Positions 23,223 through 31,520 of a stretch of 52,896 nt of DNA are shown here, piece by piece. The notes beneath the pieces are model-generated. The model saw nothing but the letters and a program-made list of their open reading frames with translations. It was not told the DNA's origin and searched no databases. The stretch's first letter is position 1, and each line of letters begins with the position of its first letter. The position numbers were made by a program, and so were the translations under genes. The DNA comes from JAZUOT01 sp045604805 (GTDB lineage: Bacteria > Bacillota > Clostridia > Oscillospirales > Acutalibacteraceae), in the NCBI GenBank assembly GCA_045604805.1, contig JAZUOT010000052.1:1-52896 (forward strand), given 5' to 3'.

Positions 23223-25589
23223 TTAGATCTTCTTTTTCATGATGTTTGGTTTTGTGGACAAACTCGCTTCCTTTGGCACAGGCGGCGAACTTGGTTTAAT
23301 GCTCTGCCGAAAACGCTCTTTATGTTTGTAACTAATACAACTTTTGCTGTATTCAGCGCGCATATTCTGTAATTTAGATGTTGGTAGGCCGTATTTTTCA
23401 AAAAGGTTCTCATATCTTAAGAAGGTGCAATAGCCACTCCGGTCAGGTTTGCATTTATCACTAAGGTGTCTTTCAGCTAAATAACATGCCACATCTAACT
23501 TTTTGGCGACAATTAACTTTTCAACAATTTGTAACATCATATAGTCAAAAGGGTAGTATGACGATATAAATTTTTGATAGGGTTTTAAAAACTTACGAAT
23601 ATACTCAGAAACATTTTCTTCTGATATTCTACATATGAGTACGTCATTTATGCAGGACAATGCATATTCGGGGTTAATAAAGCGTAACTTTGCTTCTAGT
23701 ATAAAAAGTGCATCAGCTACCCTAATTAACTGTTCAAAGGTACGTCTTTCCAGGAATTTCTTATAATTGTCTTCGAATTTTTTTTTCTCTAAACAACTAA
23801 ATACATCTAGTGGATATTGGGGCCACCACTTATTAATACAATCGACTACATTCTTACTTAAAAGAAATAATATAGGATTTTCTTTCATTATATTTCTCAT
23901 ACAGTCAAATGTAGTAATCCCTGACAAATCGAGTAATTCAAATACTTCGTGTAGATCTTCACGTCTAGCTTTGAATAGGCAGTTGAAAATGTCACATATA
24001 ATCCTATCCTTATCAAGTATACAAGTCATAAAATTCACAACATCCGTAATATCAGAATCTTTAAAAAATTCACTAATCTGACCCATTACAGTACTTGCAA
24101 ATACCTGCTTATTAAAAATATCACAAAATAAACTTCCAAACTCTTCTGTATCTACTATAGTTTGCGATTTTTCGTCAATATTACGGAAGGCTAAACTGAT
24201 CTTCTCTCCTACGGCAAGAGGATCTATCTCGAAACTCACTAAAGTATCAACTATCCTACTATCTACCGCTTTGAAAAATAAATGCCAAACGAAATTCTTG
24301 TGATGATTGGTATCTTTATAATAGGGATTAACTTTTGCAAACAACTGATTCATAAAGTTATCTAACTGCTTTAATACCTCTTCCTTTGAAGCTTTCTCAC
24401 TTTGAAGGTTTAAAAATGTTCTTAAATTGACTCTTATAATCTCTGCCGCTTCCTTAACTTTATCTTCTACTGAAGTAACTAGTAACTCATATTTCCCTGA
24501 TTTAACATAGTCACATGGTTTATAAGTTATCTCTGTCCCTTCTTTAGGAGTCACTCCTTCAGTATTATCTTCTTTAGGGGTCCCTTCTTTAGGGGTCCCT
24601 CCTTCAGTATTATCTTCTTCAGGAGTCTCTTCTTTAGGGGTCACTCCTTCAGTATTATCTTCTTTAGGGGTCCCTTCTTTAGGGGTCCCTCCTTCAGTAT
24701 TATCTTCTTCAGGAGTCTCTTCTTTAGGAGTCCCTCCTTCAGTATTATCTTCTTCAGGAGTCTCTTCTTTAGGGGTCCCTCCTTCAGTATTATCTTCTTC
24801 AGGAGTCTCTTCTTTATGGGGTTCTTCTTTAGGGGTCCCTCCTTCAGTATTATCTTCTTCAGGAGTCTCTTCTTTAGGGGTCCCTCCTTCAGTATTATCT
24901 TCTTCAGGAGTCTCTTCTTTAGGAGTCCCTCCTTCAGTATTATCTTCTTCAGAAGTCCCTTCCTCAGTATTATCTTCTTCAGAAGTCCCTTCTTCATATA
25001 CCTCTTCTAGTTCAGGGATATCATCTTCAGGATTATCTTTTTTAAGAGTCTCTTGAACTATGGGTTGTTTGCCATCATTTTTTCCATCTGGCCTAAAGAC
25101 TTCAGTAGGACGAAGGGGGGTATTACCTTGCGCTATACCTTGCGGTTGGAGCAAAGACGGGTTAGCGCCCCTTGGTACATTTGCATCAAGCCTTGGATCC
25201 TTGGAAGCGAAGTTGGATGGTGTTCTTAAACGCCCAGGAATTATATCCCCCTCTACAGCATTAAAACCTACAGTCTGAGTTGCGGAATTCTTCCTTTGGT
25301 TCGGAGTTGAAGTATTCATACCCTCATTTTTATTATTGTTTTTCTTTTTTCTATTTTTATTTCTCTTCCTCATCCCGCCAGCAACATCATTGAGCTGCTG
25401 CATAGTAAGGCACCCTGTACATTCCCTCGATGAATTTGCAAACATAGCAGGTAAATTTTTTAATTCATCATTTTCTAGAGTCAAACCAAAAGCTAGCAAA
25501 TTCCTTTTAGCTTCTGCTAAGTTTCTGCTTTCCTTTAGTAGTAACAGTGCCTTTTTGTTTTTTAATACCTTTTGTAAACTTGTTCCCAT
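23223..25589 (-). CDS. Nif11-like leader-bearing protein 2 with acidic tandem repeats (788 aa)
   Basis: The start is taken as the ATG at 25587-25589, because GAGGTAG lies five bases upstream as in leader-protein gene 1; an ATG 13 codons earlier also fits the frame. Residues 1-72 form the leader: L-L-K-E-S-R-N-L-A-E-A-K-R-N, F-G-L-T-L-E-N-D-E-L, and L-T-M-Q-Q-L-N-D-V-A-G-G at 61-72. A lysine/asparagine-rich basic stretch follows, then a Pro/Asn linker, then about ten acidic repeats of 15 residues (unit T-P-K-E-E-T-P-E-E-D-N-T-E-G-G). The last 420 residues are soluble and mostly helical with no motif I know, ending in a basic proline-containing tail. It has its own 18-spaced promoter. Confidence 0.72.
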   Translation of the reverse strand: MGTSLQKVLKNKKALLLLKESRNLAEAKRNLLAFGLTLENDELKNLPAMFANSSRECTGCLTMQQLNDVAGGMRKRNKNRKKKNNNKNEGMNTSTPNQRKNSATQTVGFNAVEGDIIPGRLRTPSNFASKDPRLDANVPRGANPSLLQPQGIAQGNTPLRPTEVFRPDGKNDGKQPIVQETLKKDNPEDDIPELEEVYEEGTSEEDNTEEGTSEEDNTEGGTPKEETPEEDNTEGGTPKEETPEEDNTEGGTPKEEPHKEETPEEDNTEGGTPKEETPEEDNTEGGTPKEETPEEDNTEGGTPKEGTPKEDNTEGVTPKEETPEEDNTEGGTPKEGTPKEDNTEGVTPKEGTEITYKPCDYVKSGKYELLVTSVEDKVKEAAEIIRVNLRTFLNLQSEKASKEEVLKQLDNFMNQLFAKVNPYYKDTNHHKNFVWHLFFKAVDSRIVDTLVSFEIDPLAVGEKISLAFRNIDEKSQTIVDTEEFGSLFCDIFNKQVFASTVMGQISEFFKDSDITDVVNFMTCILDKDRIICDIFNCLFKARREDLHEVFELLDLSGITTFDCMRNIMKENPILFLLSKNVVDCINKWWPQYPLDVFSCLEKKKFEDNYKKFLERRTFEQLIRVADALFILEAKLRFINPEYALSCINDVLICRISEENVSEYIRKFLKPYQKFISSYYPFDYMMLQIVEKLIVAKKLDVACYLAERHLSDKCKPDRSGYCTFLRYENLFEKYGLPTSKLQNMRAEYSKSCISYKHKERFRQSIKPSSPPVPKEASLSTKPNIMKKKI
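24540..24990 (-). repeat. 45-base tandem repeats in leader-protein gene 2
   Basis: About ten units code E-E-D-N-T-E-G-G-T-P-K-E-E-T-P with small variations, one unit having an inserted E-P-H-K. The repeat keeps other frames open on both strands, which produces false reading frames. Unit number could vary between strains and would stay in frame. Confidence 0.9.
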
Positions 25590-25646
25590 TTTTTCTACCT
25601 CATCATCATTTTTTAAAGTTGCTTTCATAAAAATCCCAATTTATAC

Positions 25647-25676
25647 AGTATACCCCTTTAATTTGAGTGAATGCAA
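25647..25676 (-). promoter_or_regulatory. Probable promoter of leader-protein gene 2
   Basis: On the minus strand TTGCAT (25671-25676) and TATACT (25647-25652) are separated by 18 bases, about 58 bases before the chosen start. Confidence 0.5.
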
Positions 25677-25790
25677 ATTTGAAATTGATGCTCATTTTAT
25701 GATACGAGATATATAAACTGAGATTTGCAAAACAGCTACCCAAATGTTAGAATGTGTAAAGTTTGTATGTAGTTTGATTTGGGGGATGTC

Positions 25791-27200
25791 ATGAGTAGAT
25801 TTCATATGAACCCAAGATACAAAAGAGTCTCTATGTTTGTACTTAGCCTGGCAGTTATGATGTCGCACGTTATGTTATTTGGGTACACATGGGAACATTT
25901 TTATAGCGCATTCATAATTCAGCCATTCTACAGAAGAGGAAATTTACTGATAATTTTATTTTATATGCTTATACTTATCGCCTTTTCAAAACTTTATGGT
26001 GGCTACAAAATAGGAACTCTTCGAATAACTGAGATCGTATATTCCCAGGTTCTTTCGGTAATTATCTCGAATATTTTTGCCTATGCCGAGATAAGCTTAG
26101 TAGGACGTACACTTATGTGGGCGCCGCCGTTTTTTGTACTGACTTTAGCTCAGGTTTCACTGAGCGTTGTGTGGGCTGTTTTTTCAAACTTTGTCTATTT
26201 TAGGTTTTTTCCGCCTCGCAAAATGTTATTGATTTATGGAACTAACCAAGGTCAGCGGCTTTTGAAAAAGCTTAAGTCCCGCTCGGATAAATATATGATC
26301 TGTGCCAAGATAAGCTCTAAGTTGCCACTTGATCACATACTAAAGGAAGTTGAAAATTATACGGCTGTAGTTCTCTGTGATGTGAAATCAGAAATGAGAA
26401 ATAACATACTGAAGTTTTGCTACGATAAATCCATACGAGTTTATATTACTCCGAAAATTTCAGATATAATTGTAAGCAATTCTTTGAATGTCCATGTGTT
26501 TGATACGCCTCTTGCTCTTTGCTTGAACAAAGGCTTTTCTATAGAACAAAGGGTTATAAAGAGAACATTAGATTTGTTTGTATGCTGTTTGTTGCTCGTA
26601 TTATTCATGCCGTTTATGTTTATAACAGCTATGGCCATCAAACTTTACGATGGCGGACCCGTAATATTTTCCCAAGATAGATTAACTATAGGCGGGAAGA
26701 TATTCAAGCTATATAAATTTAGAAGCATGATAGTAAACGCAGAAAAGGATGGGGTTGCTCGGCTTTCCTCTACTAATGACAGCCGAATAACTCCAGTTGG
26801 CAAAGTAATACGCAAGATTCGCTTTGATGAATTACCGCAGCTTTTTAATATACTACTTGGAGATATGTCTTTTGTCGGGCCGCGCCCTGAACGTCCTGAG
26901 ATAGCCAGGGAGTATAAAAAAGATATGCCAGAGTTCGACTTTAGGCTCAAAGTTAAGGCTGGACTTACAGGTTACGCTCAGGTATTAGGAAAATACAATA
27001 CTGTGCCATATGACAAACTCAAGCTAGATCTGATGTATATCGAAAGCTATAACGCTGTATTGGATCTGAAGCTTATACTCATGACAATAAAAACCTTGTT
27101 TTTAAGCGAAAGCACTGAGGGTATCGATGATAATAGCGAGACTGCCCTTGACGACAAATTTCTAATGGAAAATACTTTCTCTGAAGACTTCAGTGAATAA
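25791..27200 (+). CDS. Polyprenyl-phosphate sugar-1-phosphate transferase (exopolysaccharide initiation)
   Basis: The product of about 469 residues has four N-terminal membrane helices, a CoA-binding-like middle domain, one further helix, and the catalytic bacterial sugar transferase domain. Signatures are K-R-T-L-D-L, G-P-V-I-F-S-Q-D-R, K-L-Y-K-F-R-S-M, D-E-L-P-Q-L-F-N-I-L and F-V-G-P-R-P-E-R-P. It would load the first sugar phosphate onto undecaprenyl phosphate at the membrane. The ATG at 25791 follows GGGGG with a five-base gap; a TTG four codons earlier overlaps that site. It heads an operon with two glycosyltransferases. Confidence 0.9.
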   Translation: MSRFHMNPRYKRVSMFVLSLAVMMSHVMLFGYTWEHFYSAFIIQPFYRRGNLLIILFYMLILIAFSKLYGGYKIGTLRITEIVYSQVLSVIISNIFAYAEISLVGRTLMWAPPFFVLTLAQVSLSVVWAVFSNFVYFRFFPPRKMLLIYGTNQGQRLLKKLKSRSDKYMICAKISSKLPLDHILKEVENYTAVVLCDVKSEMRNNILKFCYDKSIRVYITPKISDIIVSNSLNVHVFDTPLALCLNKGFSIEQRVIKRTLDLFVCCLLLVLFMPFMFITAMAIKLYDGGPVIFSQDRLTIGGKIFKLYKFRSMIVNAEKDGVARLSSTNDSRITPVGKVIRKIRFDELPQLFNILLGDMSFVGPRPERPEIAREYKKDMPEFDFRLKVKAGLTGYAQVLGKYNTVPYDKLKLDLMYIESYNAVLDLKLILMTIKTLFLSESTEGIDDNSETALDDKFLMENTFSEDFSE

Positions 27201-27224
27201 TTTAAATTAAATCGGTGTTTAAAA

Positions 27225-28076
27225 ATGGATCTTTCTATTATAATAGTGAACCATAATACTAAAGAACTGACAAAACAGGCCATATCTTCAGTATTTACAC
27301 ATACAAAGGGAATTTCATTCGAGCTGATAGTTGTTGATAACTCAGACATTATGTCTCAGCGCCTTGACGGTAAACTTAAATATCCTGATGTAAAAATTAT
27401 ATTTGCTGATAATAAAGGTTTTGGAAATGCCTGCAATACTGCAGCTAAACTTGCTGCATCTGATATTTTCCTGTTTTTGAATTCTGATACTTTTTTTGAA
27501 GATGATTCTATTTCACGCTGTGTTGAATATATCAAGTCCCACAAGGATATAGGCATACTTGGCACAAAAACTGTACTTTCAAGCGGCGAATTTGATCACA
27601 GCTGTAAACGGGGTTTTCCAACTCCAGCGTCTTCCCTTTATTATTTTATGGGGCTAGATCGTAAATTTCCAAATAATAAGAAATTTGGCCGATATCATCA
27701 AACTTTTCTAAGTACTGGTAAAATCAACGAGGTTGATGCAGTATCTGGTACCTGTATGTTTTGCAGAAAAGAAGTTTTTGACAGTATCTTAGGATTTGAC
27801 GAAGATTTTTTTATGTACGGAGAAGATCTTGATATATGTTACCGTGTGAAACAGGCAGGATTTAAGGTCATATATTTTCCACTAGCTCATGTCGTGCATA
27901 TAAAAGGTCAAAGTGGTTTAAATGTCAATTCAAAAAATACCACTATGCATTTTTACAATGCGATGAAGATTTTCTATAATAAACATTATCGTAAAAAGTA
28001 TAATAAATTTTTAACATCTGCGGTAATGCTTGCCATAGACTTAAAGTGCAAACTCAGTTTGTTTAAACTAAAATAA
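27225..28076 (+). CDS. GT2 family glycosyltransferase (rhamnosyltransferase-like)
   Basis: The 283-residue product has a GT-A fold: S-I-I-I-V-N-H-N-T at residues 4-12, V-V-D-N-S, then F-L-N-S-D-T as the D-x-D-type metal site. F-M-Y-G-E-D-L-D-I-C-Y-R, the conserved E-D of WbbL-like rhamnosyltransferases, follows. It lies 24 bases after the initiating sugar transferase and would add a sugar, plausibly rhamnose given the rfb genes in the window, on the cytoplasmic side. Confidence 0.87.
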   Translation: MDLSIIIVNHNTKELTKQAISSVFTHTKGISFELIVVDNSDIMSQRLDGKLKYPDVKIIFADNKGFGNACNTAAKLAASDIFLFLNSDTFFEDDSISRCVEYIKSHKDIGILGTKTVLSSGEFDHSCKRGFPTPASSLYYFMGLDRKFPNNKKFGRYHQTFLSTGKINEVDAVSGTCMFCRKEVFDSILGFDEDFFMYGEDLDICYRVKQAGFKVIYFPLAHVVHIKGQSGLNVNSKNTTMHFYNAMKIFYNKHYRKKYNKFLTSAVMLAIDLKCKLSLFKLK

Positions 28077-28105
28077 GCTTTTCCTGGCTTTTGGGAAGTG
28101 ATTTT

Positions 28106-29035
28106 ATGATAGATATTTTAATGTCTACCTATAATGCTGAAAATTATATAGAAGAGCAAATTGAATCAATATTAAATCAAACTGCTTCTAATTGGATACT
28201 GACAATACTTGACGATTGTTCTACTGACTCCACGCCGGAAATACTTAAAACTTACAGAAAAAAATATCCTGAAAGGATCTGGGTGTATTCTAATAAAAAA
28301 AATATTGGAAGTGCAAAAGAAAATTTTTTCAGGCTTTTAAAATTCTCAAAGTACAACTATGTGATGTTCTGTGATCACGACGATGTCTGGAAGAAAAATA
28401 AAATAGAAAGAACATACCGCAGGATGCTAGAACTAGAACAGTACGTTCAAGGGAGACAAATTCCACTTTTGGTACATACCGATCTAACTACCGTAGATAA
28501 AGATCTAAACGTACTGGAGGAATCATTTGTAAATTCACAAGGACTTGACCCGCGCCATATCAGAATCAGCAGGCTTTTGTCTCAAGGGGTAGTTACAGGG
28601 TGCACTACAATGATAAATCGCACATTAATAAATATGATGGGGAACTCATCAGAAAATATTATAATGCATGATTGGTGGGCATGTCTCATAGCTGCTTGTT
28701 TTGGAAAGATATCGTTTCTAAATGAATCTACGATCTTATATAGACAGCACAAAGGTAATCAAGTTGGCTCAAAAAAAATAAATAATCTCTTCTATAACTT
28801 GAAGAGATTATTCGAAGTGAGAAAATCTAAAAAAGCGGTAAATGACACTTATCTGCAAGCCTCAGAATTTTATAATCGTTTTTCAGAAGATTTAAGTAAA
28901 AAACAAGCCAAAATTATAAAGATTTACGCAGACATGCAAAAATATAATAAATATCAAAGAATATGTACCTTGAAAAAATATAAGATGTTCAAGAAAGGTA
29001 TATTTAGACAATTAGGGCAGATATTGTATTGCTAA
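28106..29035 (+). CDS. GT2 family glycosyltransferase
   Basis: The product of about 309 residues begins M-I-D-I-L-M-S-T-Y-N-A-E-N-Y-I and has D-D-C-S-T-D-S-T and F-C-D-H-D-D-V-W, the nucleotide- and metal-binding parts of a GT2 enzyme of the alpha-1,3-rhamnosyltransferase type. H-D-W-W follows in the acceptor half. The start is the ATG preceded by GGAAGTGA; a TTG five codons earlier overlaps that site. It is third in the operon with the sugar transferase and the preceding glycosyltransferase. Confidence 0.85.
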   Translation: MIDILMSTYNAENYIEEQIESILNQTASNWILTILDDCSTDSTPEILKTYRKKYPERIWVYSNKKNIGSAKENFFRLLKFSKYNYVMFCDHDDVWKKNKIERTYRRMLELEQYVQGRQIPLLVHTDLTTVDKDLNVLEESFVNSQGLDPRHIRISRLLSQGVVTGCTTMINRTLINMMGNSSENIIMHDWWACLIAACFGKISFLNESTILYRQHKGNQVGSKKINNLFYNLKRLFEVRKSKKAVNDTYLQASEFYNRFSEDLSKKQAKIIKIYADMQKYNKYQRICTLKKYKMFKKGIFRQLGQILYC

Positions 29036-29053
29036 AAAATCAAAAAACAAATA

Positions 29054-29704
29054 TCAAGTCTTTGAGGAAAGCTTAAACACGTCTTCTGATTTGCCCACAA
29101 CAACCATATGATCTCCTTCTGAGAAAACATGATCTGCAATATGTGACAAAGCTAAGTTATTGCCATTTTTGATAGCGATAATATTAACCTTGTATTTTCT
29201 ATTAACACCTATGTCAGTGACAGAACGACCTATCCAGTTGTTTATTATTGGTATCTCGTATATCGAAAATTCGCTTGTGAGCTTTATGTAATCAAATATA
29301 TTTTTTGAATTATAGCGTACTGCGAGCTTCTCGGCCATTTCACGTTCGGGATAGACTACCTCATCTGCACCGATTTTAAGCAATAATTCTGCCTGCACAC
29401 TTTGGTTGGACTTTGCTATAACATGAGTTGCTCCATACTTTTTAAGCAAAGATGTAGCCATAAGAGAAGATTCAAAACCTTCACCTATGCATACAAAGCA
29501 TAAATCAAACTGTGAGACGTCTAGCGCTTTCACTACAGTAGCATTTGTACAGTCACCTATATAAGAATTATCAAATTTTTCTGATAATCTTTCCACAATT
29601 TCCGGGTCATCATCAACTATCATGACCTCGTTCCCTAATTCTTGCATTTTATTGGCCAAATGCTTACCAAAGCGACCCATACCTATAACTAATATAGATT
29701 TCAT
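29054..29704 (-). CDS. ktrA: Potassium uptake regulatory subunit KtrA/TrkA (RCK)
   Basis: The 216-residue product has a Rossmann RCK_N domain (V-I-G-M-G-R-F-G-K-H at residues 6-15, V-D-D-D at the second strand end, I-G-D-C-T) and a C-terminal TrkA_C domain. This is the cytoplasmic gating ring that binds ATP/NAD and controls a KtrB/TrkH potassium channel. The membrane partner is not adjacent; it may lie elsewhere. The start has GGAGAAAAA upstream. Confidence 0.88.
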   Translation of the reverse strand: MKSILVIGMGRFGKHLANKMQELGNEVMIVDDDPEIVERLSEKFDNSYIGDCTNATVVKALDVSQFDLCFVCIGEGFESSLMATSLLKKYGATHVIAKSNQSVQAELLLKIGADEVVYPEREMAEKLAVRYNSKNIFDYIKLTSEFSIYEIPIINNWIGRSVTDIGVNRKYKVNIIAIKNGNNLALSHIADHVFSEGDHMVVVGKSEDVFKLSSKT

Positions 29705-29852
29705 TATTATTTTTTCTCCCCTTCTCCCTTCACCTGATGATACTGTTTTTTGTTTTCATCTACCATTTAGGGAGATTGTTTTTGAAGGCTCTTCACGGAG
29801 CCTTGAGTGATTATCATATACATAGGCAAGGAATGTCTGCAGAGTTTAGCAG

Positions 29853-30557
29853 CTAATTTTGCCCTTGATCGAATGATTTACTGTCGAATTTTTTTCGCAA
29901 TTTCTCTAGTGCTTTTTTTTCTATCCTAGAGACATAAGATCTGGATATACCAAGCATTTTGGATATTTCCTTTTGAGTAAATGGGTTCTTGCCGTCCAGT
30001 CCATAGCGAAGTATTATTATTTTTTTTTCTCTATCATTAAGAGACGGTAAATATTGTTTTAATTTTTTTACTCTCACTTTGGTATCGATATCTTCTAACA
30101 CACTGTCGTCTGTAGACAAAACATCCATCAAAGTAAGAGAATTGCCTTCTTTATCCGTATCAATAGGCTCATCTATGGAAATATCCTGCGATGATTTCTT
30201 GCTGCCTCTGAAAAACATCAATATTTCATTTTCTATGCATCTTGATGCGTAGCTAGAAAGTCGTATTCCCTTGTCGGGATTAAATGTATTTACAGCTTTT
30301 ATTAAACCTATGGTCCCTATGGAAACTAAATCGTCTTGATCCCCATTAGTCGAATAATACTTTTTTATAATATGAGCGACTAAACGCAAATTTCTTTCTA
30401 CTAGTACATCTCTGGCGGTTTTGTCGCCTTGTTTCATTTTTTCTAAGTAGGATCTTTCTTCTTTAGCGGAAAGTGGTTTTGGAAAAGAACCTGAAGAGAT
30501 GACATGAAGAATTAAAAATACAACATTACTAAGGCACATAGAAACAATATTAAACAT
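29853..30557 (-). CDS. sigK: Sporulation sigma factor SigK, uninterrupted
   Basis: The 234-residue product is a sigma-70 family factor of the SigE/SigK group. The N-terminus is a hydrophobic pro-sequence (about residues 1-22) followed by F-P-K-P-L-S-A-K-E-E, as in pro-SigK. Region 2 has N-L-R-L-V-A-H-I-I-K-K-Y and D-L-V-S-I-G-T-I-G-L-I-K-A; region 4 has G-I-S-R-S-Y-V-S-R-I-E-K-K-A-L. It directs late mother-cell genes after cleavage by SpoIVFB. No skin-type element splits it. It shows that the lineage sporulates or did so recently. Confidence 0.92.
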   Translation of the reverse strand: MFNIVSMCLSNVVFLILHVISSGSFPKPLSAKEERSYLEKMKQGDKTARDVLVERNLRLVAHIIKKYYSTNGDQDDLVSIGTIGLIKAVNTFNPDKGIRLSSYASRCIENEILMFFRGSKKSSQDISIDEPIDTDKEGNSLTLMDVLSTDDSVLEDIDTKVRVKKLKQYLPSLNDREKKIIILRYGLDGKNPFTQKEISKMLGISRSYVSRIEKKALEKLRKKFDSKSFDQGQN

Positions 30558-30731
30558 ATAAAACCCCTCTTAACGAATTTGCTCATAATAAATTTTATAT
30601 GCTCAATTGTTTCTGTTTGTGCCTGTACTAAGAACTTATCCAGAAATGATAATTAATTAAGGTAGACATATTAAAGTTACAAATCAGTCTTGACTATGAC
30701 ATATTTACAATAATTTATATCATTTTGCCTA

Positions 30732-31265
30732 TTAATTTTCCGGTTCCAAAAGTCCGTAAGCACCATCATTTCTTTTGTATACTATATTTAATTCATCATC
30801 GGCGTCGCTATTTTTGAATACAAAGAAACTATGCTCTAATAAATTCATTTGTAGTATGGCTTCTTCTACAGTTAAAGGTTTAACAAAGAAGCGCTTAGTT
30901 CTTACAACACTATAATCATCTTCGCTAGCCTCTGCCGGGACTTCATCAGCAACGAAATCATTTAATGCTTGTGAGCGCAATTGCTTGCTTAAACGTGTTT
31001 TATTTTTTCTTATTTGACGGCTTAGACTTTCTATAACTTCATCTAGTGCTTCATTCATTTCCTTGCAAGTATGTTCAGAACGGAAAATCATAGAATTGTC
31101 CTTTATTGTTATTTCTACTGTTTGTCTATTTCTTTCAAGCTTAACTAGGACTCTGGCGCTAGCATCTTCGCTAAACATCCTACTCATTCTGTTTATTTTT
31201 TTTTCAGCCAAATCCTTGAAATTTTCATGTAAACTTACTTTTTTAGTCGTATAACTAATATTCAT
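30732..31265 (-). CDS. hpf: Ribosome hibernation promoting factor, long form
   Basis: The product of about 177 residues has the N-terminal HPF/YfiA domain (M-N-I-S-Y-T-T-K-K, R-V-L-V-K-L-E-R-N-R, the E-A-L-D-E-V-I helix) and the C-terminal dimerisation domain (V-V-R-T-K-R-F-F-V-K-P, E-E-A-I-L-Q-M-N-L-L-E-H-S-F-F-V-F). It binds 30S subunits and pairs ribosomes into inactive 100S dimers in slow growth. The start with GGAGGA six bases before the ATG is preferred to an ATG four codons earlier that overlaps that site. Confidence 0.93.
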   Translation of the reverse strand: MNISYTTKKVSLHENFKDLAEKKINRMSRMFSEDASARVLVKLERNRQTVEITIKDNSMIFRSEHTCKEMNEALDEVIESLSRQIRKNKTRLSKQLRSQALNDFVADEVPAEASEDDYSVVRTKRFFVKPLTVEEAILQMNLLEHSFFVFKNSDADDELNIVYKRNDGAYGLLEPEN

Positions 31266-31444
31266 AACGTCCTCCATCTAATTGCAAAATAGTACATCAA
31301 GACGCTCGAATTATACCACTCATTAGCTCGGAAAGCAATTTGTAAAAAACTTTTTTTGGGGGAGTACCCTGAAAGATTATATATTATATAATGTGAGAAT
31401 GGGGGTGTAGAAATTGTAATGTGGTAAAGAATTTCCAACCATTC

Positions 31445-31473
31445 TTGATTTTTATTGTAGGGTGATATAACAT
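31445..31473 (+). promoter_or_regulatory. Promoter of leader-protein gene 3
   Basis: TTGATT (31445-31450) and TAACAT (31468-31473) are 17 bases apart, about 48 bases before the GTG start. The -35 region and the following TTTATTG are shared with the promoter of the next leader-protein gene, suggesting descent from one copy. Confidence 0.5.
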
Positions 31474-31520
31474 AAAATGTGATGTTTGGAAATTTGTGTA
31501 TATTGGAAGGAAGGGTTATT

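Noticed and set aside
24641..25010. Lys/Ile/Leu-rich and Phe/Ser-rich open frames over the 45-base repeats
   Set aside because: They are other frames of the acidic repeats of leader protein 2, with no start signals and no residues outside the repeat.
23223..25589. Leader protein 2 as an ordinary secreted adhesin with a Sec signal
   Set aside because: The N-terminus is charged and helical with no hydrophobic core, and ends in V-A-G-G like the other three proteins.
29780..29806. Terminator between ktrA and sigK
   Set aside because: AAGGCTC/GAGCCTT can pair, but neither strand has a T tract after the stem.
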